Of a DNA stretch of 42,357 nt, positions 16,969 to 24,150 are shown piece after piece. The translations under genes and the position numbers were made by a program. Below the pieces are notes generated by a model that worked only from the letters and a program-made list of their open reading frames with translations, had not been told where the DNA came from and did not search any database. Numbering within the stretch: the first letter of the stretch is position 1; the number at the start of each line of letters is the position of its first letter. Location: contig CAZQFQ010000006.1 of assembly GCA_964592725.1 (NCBI GenBank), positions 1 to 42,357 on the forward strand, in the 5' to 3' direction. This DNA comes from PALSA-1336 sp964592725 (GTDB lineage Bacteria > Patescibacteriota > Doudnabacteria > UBA920).

Positions 16969-18398
16969 ACACTCATTTTAATCCTATTGTTTCTAAGCTC
17001 AACAGTCTGCCTTTTACCGAGGCGATAAAACTTCTAAAAACCCGCCGTGACTGGCTGGTACAGGAAGCGCCGGCCAGCCCTTGGTATTGGTGGCTGTCGA
17101 GCATGGCCTGGGTCCACGGATTGGCCGATGTCGGCTACTCCCCCGGCAGTTTTACCACGTATGTCACCGGCGATGTGGGAACGCTCGTCATCCAGCGCCA
17201 GACCCTTATGGACCTGGCGGAAAAATTAGTGCAAAAAGAACTGGCGGGCAAGTCTATAGTAAAACGCTGGATTCAAATCTGGGCTAAACAGGACCGCGAC
17301 TTTAGGCGGTCTGCCCAAGCAATCCGCGAAACAAAATTATCGGCGTTGGCGGAACCAAAACTTATGGAATTATTCCGGCAATTTTGCCGTCTTTACTACG
17401 AAGTGGAAACTTTGCCGCTTTCCAACGAATTTCTCATACCGTATACCGACAAACTGCTCAAGCGGCTGGTTGCCGAACGTCCCGATCACGCCGGCGCTTT
17501 GTCGGAACTTATTACGCCAAAGAAAAAATCATTTATTCAGCAAGAGGAAGAAGAACTACTGCGGATAAAAAAGCTGGCGCCTTCAGCCCGGACAGCCGCG
17601 TTAAAGGCCCACGCCGCCAAATGGTACTTCCTGCACGGCGGCTACGACGGACCCAAACCGCAGTCAGTCGCAGAATTTAAACAAAAAATGGTCAAACTCC
17701 GATTAACATCCTTTAGGCGAAAACGGCAGAAACAGATTCAACTCGACAAAAAAACGGCAACTACCCTCCGGCTCACCCGCCTGGTCGCCGGCTGGAAAGA
17801 CGACCGGAAAAAAGACAACTTAATCGGTTCCGTGATTTTAGACCTGTTCGCCCGGGAATTCTCCCGCCGCTACCGCATTCCTTACAAATTAATCCGCTAC
17901 GCCATTCCGCGGGAATGGCAAAAGCTTGCTTCCAAAGATAAAAGCTTCATTTTAGAACTGCGCCTCCGCAAGCGTTCCGGCACCGGTTGGGCCATCCTCT
18001 TTACCCGATGTTCCGATGTTTTTACCGGCCGGTGCTACAAGCAGATTAAAGACCTGGTTCAGATGCAAAAACAGTCAAGCGACACGCTGGAAGGAGTTAT
18101 CGCCAACCCCGGCAAAGTTACGGGCACGGTTCGCATTATTCACCACCCGCAAAAAGAAACTTTCAAACAGGGCAGTATTTTGGTAACATCCATGACGAGG
18201 CCGGAATTCGCGCCGCTTATGAAGAAAGCCAAAGCCATCCTATGCGATGAAGGAGGCCTGCTGTCCCACGCGGCCATCATTTCCCGCGAACTAAACATCC
18301 CCTGCATCGTCGGCCTCGGCCACGCCATGGCAACCCTCAAAGACGGCGATATGGTGGAAGTGGACGCGAATAAAGGAATTGTATTAAAACTAAATTAG
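16965..18398 (+). CDS. Phosphohistidine swivel-domain protein, paralogue 11
   Basis: 477 aa. It has a Trp/Tyr-rich N-terminal section (SPWYWWLSSMAWVHG), ITPKKKSFIQQEEEELLRI, KWYFLHGGYDGPKP and WKDDRKKD. The His domain reads CDEGGLLSHAAIISREL with His435. The DNA looks richer in GC and in CGN arginine codons than the neighbouring copies (for example around 17,700-17,950), hinting at a separate history before joining the array. The kinase-like gene begins 5 nt after its stop. Confidence 0.86.
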   Translation: MNTHFNPIVSKLNSLPFTEAIKLLKTRRDWLVQEAPASPWYWWLSSMAWVHGLADVGYSPGSFTTYVTGDVGTLVIQRQTLMDLAEKLVQKELAGKSIVKRWIQIWAKQDRDFRRSAQAIRETKLSALAEPKLMELFRQFCRLYYEVETLPLSNEFLIPYTDKLLKRLVAERPDHAGALSELITPKKKSFIQQEEEELLRIKKLAPSARTAALKAHAAKWYFLHGGYDGPKPQSVAEFKQKMVKLRLTSFRRKRQKQIQLDKKTATTLRLTRLVAGWKDDRKKDNLIGSVILDLFAREFSRRYRIPYKLIRYAIPREWQKLASKDKSFILELRLRKRSGTGWAILFTRCSDVFTGRCYKQIKDLVQMQKQSSDTLEGVIANPGKVTGTVRIIHHPQKETFKQGSILVTSMTRPEFAPLMKKAKAILCDEGGLLSHAAIISRELNIPCIVGLGHAMATLKDGDMVEVDANKGIVLKLN

Positions 18399-18403
18399 AA
18401 ATT

Positions 18404-19687
18404 ATGAGAAGAGAAATAATCGAGACACCAAACCCAACCAACAACGGAGATCCGGAGAAAATTTTTCATTCCGGTCCAACTAAGGAAGAAGGCAAAGAAT
18501 TGGCATACACAAATGAGTTTGCCGATTTTGTAAAAGCGCATCCGGATTTTTTAATAAAAACCAAAAAAGCGGTAGACGCTCTGTTTAGCTTGCCCTCAAA
18601 CGAGCCTGTCCCCGCCCAAGAGATAGATGGGGTTAAAATAGAATACTTGGGTTGCCATGGCAGAGATGAAAGAAAATATTACAAAGTTACAGTCGATGGC
18701 AGAGTTTTTTTTCTTAAAGTCAACTCTTTATCTAACAGTTCAAGGCTATTTTCTGGAGCAGAGGGAGCTGAAGGACTGTTGGCTATGAGAAAAATAAAAG
18801 AAGCCCTGCAAGGATTCGGGGATTTTAAAGTTAGCGCTATTAATTATCAAATCGGCTATAAAGATGGTAACCGCTCATATTTTTTGGCCGCTTTTGACGA
18901 AAGGATGCGAGCTACGGTAGATGACAAATTAAATGATCTATGGGAAAAAATTAACAAAATAAGAAAAAATTCTAAAGACCAAAACGTCCAAAAACTGTTC
19001 AATTTAACACAAACAAGGGATTATTTAAGACAAATCTATTTTGCAAATATCTACGGGTCCAAGTCATTTAATCAAAAACGGGCGGCTTTGGTTAAACGTC
19101 GATTAGATAATTTGGATATTACAATAAACCAAGAATGCCAAGGAAACCTGGATGCTGAAACTTCTGAATTTGTTAAATTAGTGCAAACAAAAGACGAATT
19201 AATGCTAAAATATTACCAAATTCGCTCTTATCTTGATTCAAAGGGGCTTGCGTCTGACTTCCATCAACGTAATATATCCTTTGACCGGTCAAAAAATGAA
19301 GCGTTGGTTTTTGATATAAAGGAAGGCCACTATCATGATATAGACGATATGTTCCCGGATGATGAAATATCCGAAATAATAAGATCTTTGGGTGATGACG
19401 ATATGATAACTTATCCAAAAAAATCCCAACTTTGGCCTTTTGGGCAAAAATCGCCGGAAAAAGAATTGAACCTTATGCGTCGCGTTTACGGGGAACTGGA
19501 ATCTAGCGGAGTAATTTTGAGATATCAAACAGCAATTGGCCAACCGGAAGCAAATCCTGCTAAAGTAAAAGAAAACATAATACAAAATATCGTATCTCAA
19601 ATAAAAAGGCAATATAACATGGAGTTATCAGAGCAACAAAAACGCCAATTTTTAGAATGGCTTGAAAATCAAGCTACGCAAGCGTAA
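18404..19687 (+). CDS. Kinase-like protein with APH-type catalytic loop
   Basis: 427 aa, no confident family. It shows a protein-kinase-like layout: GRVFFLKVNS with Lys105 as the possible ATP-binding Lys, a helix with Glu residues after it, a long charged helical insertion (about 170-270), then ASDFHQRNISFD. The last gives D285-x-H287-x-x-N290, the spacing of the aminoglycoside/choline kinase loop HGDxHPxN, followed by LVFDIKEGH with Asp304 in the place of the metal-binding DFG Asp. This makes a phosphotransferase acting on a small molecule or protein plausible. It lies 5 nt after paralogue 11 in the same direction. The function is inferred from these motifs only. Confidence 0.5.
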   Translation: MRREIIETPNPTNNGDPEKIFHSGPTKEEGKELAYTNEFADFVKAHPDFLIKTKKAVDALFSLPSNEPVPAQEIDGVKIEYLGCHGRDERKYYKVTVDGRVFFLKVNSLSNSSRLFSGAEGAEGLLAMRKIKEALQGFGDFKVSAINYQIGYKDGNRSYFLAAFDERMRATVDDKLNDLWEKINKIRKNSKDQNVQKLFNLTQTRDYLRQIYFANIYGSKSFNQKRAALVKRRLDNLDITINQECQGNLDAETSEFVKLVQTKDELMLKYYQIRSYLDSKGLASDFHQRNISFDRSKNEALVFDIKEGHYHDIDDMFPDDEISEIIRSLGDDDMITYPKKSQLWPFGQKSPEKELNLMRRVYGELESSGVILRYQTAIGQPEANPAKVKENIIQNIVSQIKRQYNMELSEQQKRQFLEWLENQATQA

Positions 19688-19735
19688 AATAAAACTATTA
19701 ACAATTTAAAAATCTAATTATCCTCAAAAGGATAA

Positions 19736-19742
19736 GAAAGGA
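19736..19742 (+). promoter_or_regulatory. Clear ribosome binding site for the 93-aa gene
   Basis: GAAAGGA lies 6 nt before the ATG at 19749, preceded by a small TATCC/GGATA hairpin (19719-19734). Few other genes in the array have a recognisable Shine-Dalgarno site, so this gene may be translated more strongly and independently. Confidence 0.55.
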
Positions 19743-19748
19743 AAAAAC

Positions 19749-20030
19749 ATGTCTATTTTTGGGAGAGGAGCCAAGGGTGCTCCTGGCGAACAGAGATATG
19801 GACAGGTGTACGAATACCGTGTAAAGGCAGAAAATATTATCAGAACGGATCCCGACCTAAACCCACATAAATTTCAAACTGATCCGGAAGGTTTCGGCAA
19901 TGCTGTTTGGGCAAAGCTGTCTGAAAAAGCTCAGTCAGAAGGCAAGCCAATAGATCCTAACATGGAAGCTGAAATTAAAAATGAAATAGAAGATATCCGT
20001 GGTTTGGCAGTCGTTGGCTGGGACGCGTAA
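19749..20030 (+). CDS. Small protein of unknown function
   Basis: 93 aa and not recognised. It begins MSIFGRGAKGAPGEQRYGQ, is polar and acidic in its second half (EAEIKNEIEDI), and has no membrane segment, signal peptide or Cys. A strong ribosome binding site precedes it and a rho-independent terminator follows 15 nt after its stop, so it ends the first transcription unit of the array. A high-expression small partner, substrate or carrier protein would fit, but nothing in the sequence settles this. Confidence 0.6.
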   Translation: MSIFGRGAKGAPGEQRYGQVYEYRVKAENIIRTDPDLNPHKFQTDPEGFGNAVWAKLSEKAQSEGKPIDPNMEAEIKNEIEDIRGLAVVGWDA

Positions 20031-20045
20031 TCACATATATTAAGC

Positions 20046-20087
20046 GCAAAAACCGTCATTTATACAGGTGGCGGTTTTTGCTTTTTG
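20046..20087 (+). terminator. Rho-independent terminator within the array
   Basis: gcaaaaaccg (20046-20055) pairs perfectly with cggtttttgc (20072-20081); up to four more pairs extend the stem inward and T-rich sequence follows. It divides the array into an upstream unit ending with the 93-aa gene and a downstream unit. Confidence 0.8.
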
Positions 20088-20092
20088 GTAGC

Positions 20093-20121
20093 TTGCCGAA
20101 TTAATAAAACAGAGCTAAAAT
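20093..20121 (+). promoter_or_regulatory. Sigma-70-type promoter for the second unit
   Basis: TTGCCG (20093-20098), a 17-nt spacer and TAAAAT (20116-20121) lie just after the terminator and about 28 nt before the ATG of paralogue 12. Position and match make a promoter likely. Confidence 0.5.
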
Positions 20122-20149
20122 AAAAGAGAAATCATTAACCTTTAATTAT

Positions 20150-21640
20150 ATGCCAAGCGCCGTAATGTATTCGGGAAAATGGAGAATTAAGCCTTCGGGC
20201 AAATTGCCCATTTTTTCCCGTTTTTTAATAAACTCTTCTTTTACCCCGGAAAACACGCACAAAGCTAAACTAAAAAATGTCATAGGCAACCGCGCCTATT
20301 TGCACCATATGATGTATTGGCCGGCAGAGGAATATAACCCTTTTGAGGCGGAAATTATCGGCCATTTAAAAAAGAATGACGGCTGGTTTGAAGGCTACGT
20401 CAAACGGGAACTTAAAGATTCGGAATTTCTCTACAACAAAGGCCTTGAGCTTAGAAAGACCGATTGGTCAAAAAAAACCAATGCCCAAATGAAAAAAATT
20501 TTGGATGATTTACTGTACCGATACCGCATTATTTGCTGCGCCTGGTACGCGCAATATCCTTTGGATGAATATTTTGAAGGAATAATTGAGCAAAACTTGC
20601 TGGACTACATTAAGGCCGATGATTATAATTTTAGGCATTATGTATTGGTTTTTACCGACCCCTACGCCATGACAGAAGTCGCGGAAGAACGTTGGAAGCT
20701 GGTTAAACTGGCCAAAGATTTGTTTACCGCCAAGGAAAACTTGGACAAACTTTCCAAATCTGCCTCCGAAAAAATCAACAAACATTTGGAAAAATTCGCC
20801 TACATAAACCGCGGGCTGGCCACCAGCAAAGCTTACACCTTTAAAGACATGGTAAACCGCGTTAAAGAATTCAAAAAACAAGTCGTCAGGGGAGAATCCA
20901 TAGACAACCTGATATACCAGGCTTCGGCAAAAAAAATTGCCGACGAATTTAAGGCCGCGCTAAAGCAAATAAAACCATCCAAGGAATTCCTGCGCATTAT
21001 TCGGCAGGCCCGAACCCATTCTTATATGCGCAACCGGCGCGTGGAAGCTTTTATTAATGCCGATTATGGCGCAGACTTTATGTACCGCGAAATCGCCCGC
21101 AGGGTAAAATTTAATCCGGACTGGGTAATGGAAGTTTCCATACCGGAAATGTACGGGGCGCTAAAAGGCAATTCCCTGCCGGGCAAAAAAGAAATGCTGG
21201 CACGATTTAAAAACTACGCGATGGTGGTAAAAAACGCCAAAACGGAAATGATTACCGACCCCGTGGAAATTAAAAAACTGGAACAAAAATATTTTGTGGA
21301 TGCCAGCAACGTTAGGGAGTTGCACGGCACGGTTGCCTGTCTGGGCGGGATTATCCGCGGCAAAGCAAAAGTCTGCCTGGATAAAAAAGATATCGGCAAA
21401 GTAAAATCCGGGGACATTTTGGTGGCGCAATTTACCACGCCGGATTACGTGCCGGCCATGGAAAAAGCCGCGGCCATTGTGGCCGACCAGGGCGGACTTT
21501 CATCCCACGCCGCGATAGTCAGCCGCGAACTGGGCGTGCCCTGCGTTATTGCTACCAAAACTGGGACCCGCGCGATTCACGATAATGATTTATTGGAAGT
21601 GGACGCGCGCAAAGGAATTGTACGAATATTAAACAAATAG
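20150..21640 (+). CDS. Phosphohistidine swivel-domain protein, paralogue 12
   Basis: 496 aa and first gene of the second transcription unit. The N-terminus is distinct (YSGKWRIKPSGKLPIFS). The middle has FTDPYAMTEVAEERW, FAYINRGLATSKAY and YMRNRRVEA where others have D-x-R-K. The His domain is DQGGLSSHAAIVSREL with His453; the last strand reads HDNDLLEVDARKG. Together these mark a diverged copy. The HAD-like gene starts 1 nt after the stop codon, a tight link between a phosphohistidine protein and a HAD. An alternative start five codons in cannot be excluded. Confidence 0.85.
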   Translation: MPSAVMYSGKWRIKPSGKLPIFSRFLINSSFTPENTHKAKLKNVIGNRAYLHHMMYWPAEEYNPFEAEIIGHLKKNDGWFEGYVKRELKDSEFLYNKGLELRKTDWSKKTNAQMKKILDDLLYRYRIICCAWYAQYPLDEYFEGIIEQNLLDYIKADDYNFRHYVLVFTDPYAMTEVAEERWKLVKLAKDLFTAKENLDKLSKSASEKINKHLEKFAYINRGLATSKAYTFKDMVNRVKEFKKQVVRGESIDNLIYQASAKKIADEFKAALKQIKPSKEFLRIIRQARTHSYMRNRRVEAFINADYGADFMYREIARRVKFNPDWVMEVSIPEMYGALKGNSLPGKKEMLARFKNYAMVVKNAKTEMITDPVEIKKLEQKYFVDASNVRELHGTVACLGGIIRGKAKVCLDKKDIGKVKSGDILVAQFTTPDYVPAMEKAAAIVADQGGLSSHAAIVSRELGVPCVIATKTGTRAIHDNDLLEVDARKGIVRILNK

Positions 21641-21641
21641 T

Positions 21642-22235
21642 ATGACTAAAGCCATTTTTTTCGATGTTTGGGACGTATTAATAACAGAAGGGTTTGCAAA
21701 GGGAATTGTTGAATATGAAACCGAGCAAGGCATTGCTCCAGGCAAACTATATATTGCTTGCCATGACAAGCCATATTGGAAAAATTTCAGTTTGGGTAAT
21801 ATACCCGAGCAAGAATATTTCAAAAATATTAACACAGATTTTAATAACAGTTTGAATATTGAGAGGTTGCGAAAAAAAATTTTTCAAAAATCTGTCCCAA
21901 ACATTGCCCTGCTGGATTTTTTAAAAACTTTAAAATCAAAATATACCTTGGGTGTCATATCCAACAACCCTAAAGAGTGGTTTGATTTTTTTTGGGAAAA
22001 GTGCAAACTAAAAAAAATATTTAGTGTTAAAGCGGTATCAGGTTATGTACACATTCGAAAACCAGATGTCAGGATTTATGAGTATGCCTTAGACGAAGCT
22101 AAAGTCAGCGGAACGGAATCAATTTACGTGGATAATCGTGCTGACCGCGTCAGTGGCGCAAAAGAAGCCGGCATGAAAATTCTAATTTACCAAAACCTTG
22201 AACAATTAAAAAAAGATTTAAACAATCTTAAATGA
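21642..22235 (+). CDS. HAD-like hydrolase, second Asp replaced by Trp
   Basis: 197 aa. HAD motifs are clear: FFDVWDVLI with Asp8 as nucleophile, GVISNNPKEW with Ser107, HIRKPDVRIY with Lys140, and SIYVDNRADRVSGAKEAGM with Asp164. The acid/base Asp two residues after the nucleophile is Trp10; in 2-haloacid dehalogenases this site is Tyr, while phosphatases normally keep Asp. So either the reaction is not ordinary phosphate hydrolysis or the enzyme works weakly or by another general acid. A four-helix-type cap lies between motifs I and II. It lies directly behind paralogue 12. Parallel changes in the HAD at 106 suggest a shared functional reason. Confidence 0.72.
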   Translation: MTKAIFFDVWDVLITEGFAKGIVEYETEQGIAPGKLYIACHDKPYWKNFSLGNIPEQEYFKNINTDFNNSLNIERLRKKIFQKSVPNIALLDFLKTLKSKYTLGVISNNPKEWFDFFWEKCKLKKIFSVKAVSGYVHIRKPDVRIYEYALDEAKVSGTESIYVDNRADRVSGAKEAGMKILIYQNLEQLKKDLNNLK

Positions 22236-22240
22236 AAGGA
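22235..22240 (+). promoter_or_regulatory. Ribosome binding site for the gene at 22248
   Basis: AAAGGA sits 7 nt before the ATG at 22248 and supports that start. Confidence 0.55.
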
Positions 22241-22247
22241 AAAATTT

Positions 22248-23303
22248 ATGAGAGAAATTGACGGGGAAACCCAAGCCAAGCTTCAAAGTGAACGGGAAAA
22301 AGAATTCGTTTCCACAACATACATAGACCTAACCCGCCACGGCAACCGGTTTGGCGGCCCGATTAAAGTTACGCTCAACAAATTAGGCGGGGAATTATTA
22401 GACGTTGATGATAAGCAGGGGCTTACTCCGCGCGGGCGGGAAAATTCCCAAAAATTCGGAGCGGAATCTTATGAGGACGTTAGTTTGGTACATCCCCGCG
22501 GCGGCGATGAGTTGCGCCACGGGCAATCCGGCGTGGATATTTTAGCCGGAAGCGGAAAGTTCGGTGAAGACAGAGAGACACCGGCTTCAGTTTTATATCA
22601 GACCAAAGACAAAGAAGGCAAACCGGTTGAAAAAGTCAGGAAAATCAGGCAAGGCAAGCAAATGGATTATGCCAGCGCCGGTCTTAAAGATGTCTTAAAA
22701 AGAGGCGTAAAATTAATTATCGACACTTTACAAAAAAACGTAGACAATTTATCAAAAGAAGACCAGGAAAGATTTAAAACAGATAAGGAATATCGCGCTT
22801 TGCTTAGGGAGCAGGCTCAAGTCGTGGGACTCAAAGAGGTCTTGGAATCAAACGATCCGGAATTTGCGGCAACAGTTAAGGCTTTAGCAGAAAACACCGC
22901 CTATGAATTAATGCACGATGTAGAGCTTTCGCGGCGCGGCATAAAAGGAGATGATGCTAAAGCTATTACTCTAGTCGGTAGCGGTCTTTTTGCTGAATCC
23001 ATGTACAAGTACGCTTTAGTTGTGGAAGATCCAAAAACAGGTGAGAAAAAAACAGGTTTCGACAAAGTCGATGAGATTGGCGGATTTACCAAGCAAGCCA
23101 GCGCGTTCCGGCTAAAATTGACCCGCGATAATTCCAAAGGCGACGCCAGAAAATTGGAGGATTTTGACAAAGACACCGCCGTGGAATGCGAATTTATCGG
23201 CGACCCCGAGCGCGCTAAATTATTTGAGGGGAAAAGGGTGTATTTGGACTGGGATATTGTAAAGCAACTGGCTGCAAAAGCAGAATTAAGATTTAACAAA
23301 TAA
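22248..23303 (+). CDS. Histidine phosphatase-like protein, possibly inactive
   Basis: 351 aa. It has the superfamily start DLTRHGNRFGG with RHG at 30-32, followed by LTPRGRENSQKFG at about 59-71 and an Arg/His-rich VHPRGGDELRHG near 81-92. Where the second catalytic His should be, after the buried strand near 239-250, it reads AITLVGSGLFAESMY, without His. If this alignment is right the protein cannot run the normal reaction and may bind phospho-ligands instead. It is much longer than typical members. It has its own Shine-Dalgarno site and a second phosphatase-like gene follows 15 nt downstream. Confidence 0.65.
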   Translation: MREIDGETQAKLQSEREKEFVSTTYIDLTRHGNRFGGPIKVTLNKLGGELLDVDDKQGLTPRGRENSQKFGAESYEDVSLVHPRGGDELRHGQSGVDILAGSGKFGEDRETPASVLYQTKDKEGKPVEKVRKIRQGKQMDYASAGLKDVLKRGVKLIIDTLQKNVDNLSKEDQERFKTDKEYRALLREQAQVVGLKEVLESNDPEFAATVKALAENTAYELMHDVELSRRGIKGDDAKAITLVGSGLFAESMYKYALVVEDPKTGEKKTGFDKVDEIGGFTKQASAFRLKLTRDNSKGDARKLEDFDKDTAVECEFIGDPERAKLFEGKRVYLDWDIVKQLAAKAELRFNK

Positions 23304-23318
23304 TTAAACTGCAAAATA

Positions 23319-24074
23319 ATGCCCCAACATAATGAAGCCTTTCTGGCCAGACACGCCGATAAAGGCGAATGGAAATTTAATGAGGAAGAATTAAAAGCAA
23401 CTTTGCCCGAGCCGGAAGCAAATTTAGTTAAAAATGTCTTGAAAGAAAAGGGCTTGCTAGATCAAAGTTTGCCTTTAAAGTTAGATGGTTTAAAAAGGTG
23501 TATAAACGCCGCCGGTAATATTTACGATCGCCTGCCGGAAAGAGCCATCCTGGTATCAGTTGACAGCAATAAACCGCGGGCTGAATTATCCCAGTATGTT
23601 ATTACCGCGCGCATTGCGCAACTTGAATCAAAACATAAAAACAGCGATAAAGAAAAACGGGTTGACATGTTGCATGTTGACGATAAAGAGTTTGCAAAAT
23701 TAATGCAGGACGAGGGAACCGATACCTGGGATACTTTTGCCGCCATGATGCCGGCGGAAGGAATTAGTGAAAGCGCGGCCATTGCGCGTGAAGTTAACGC
23801 GGTTGACCGTCCCGGTGTTACCGTCCCGGGAGAAGAATCTTTGGAGCAAGCCGCGGCACGATATAAAAAAGTTTTGTCAGAACTTCGCTCCCGGATTACC
23901 AGTGAAAATATCCCCGTTGTAATAATGGGTATTGGCCACAGCGGTCCGCTTTCTGTTATCGCTCACCGGGAAAAAGGCGGCGACATTACCGAAGCAGACA
24001 TCCCACAGTTTGCCGAAATGTTCGTGTTTGATACAAATAATAGACTTGTCAAAAGGGAAAAAACAGAAATTTAG
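23319..24074 (+). CDS. Histidine phosphatase superfamily protein
   Basis: 251 aa. The N-terminus FLARHADKGEW gives the R11-H12-A-D form of the RHG motif. A likely second catalytic His is His207 in MGIGHSGPLSVIAH. RPGVTVPGEESLEQAAARY resembles the Glu-rich helix (P-G-E-S) of phosphoglycerate-mutase-like enzymes. It is the third member of this superfamily in the array and, unlike the one at 22248, appears complete. It sits directly before the decayed tail of a lost paralogue, so it may have replaced one. Candidate substrates are a phosphohistidine domain or the product of one. Confidence 0.68.
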   Translation: MPQHNEAFLARHADKGEWKFNEEELKATLPEPEANLVKNVLKEKGLLDQSLPLKLDGLKRCINAAGNIYDRLPERAILVSVDSNKPRAELSQYVITARIAQLESKHKNSDKEKRVDMLHVDDKEFAKLMQDEGTDTWDTFAAMMPAEGISESAAIAREVNAVDRPGVTVPGEESLEQAAARYKKVLSELRSRITSENIPVVIMGIGHSGPLSVIAHREKGGDITEADIPQFAEMFVFDTNNRLVKREKTEI

Positions 24075-24091
24075 TTTTATATTTAATCACT

Positions 24092-24150
24092 TACTTAAAG
24101 ACGGTGACTTGGTGGAAGTTGACGCGAATAAAGGCATTGTAAAAAAATAT
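24092..24150 (+). pseudogene. Remnant tail of a lost array member
   Basis: The stretch translates as LKDGDLVEVDANKGIVKKY, the standard paralogue ending. The reading continues past the ATG of paralogue 13 because one T seems missing before the expected ATGA overlap (compare aaaaaattatga at the paralogue 6/7 junction). Only this tail survives; the upstream body is absent and the phosphatase gene ends 17 nt before it. Confidence 0.8.
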
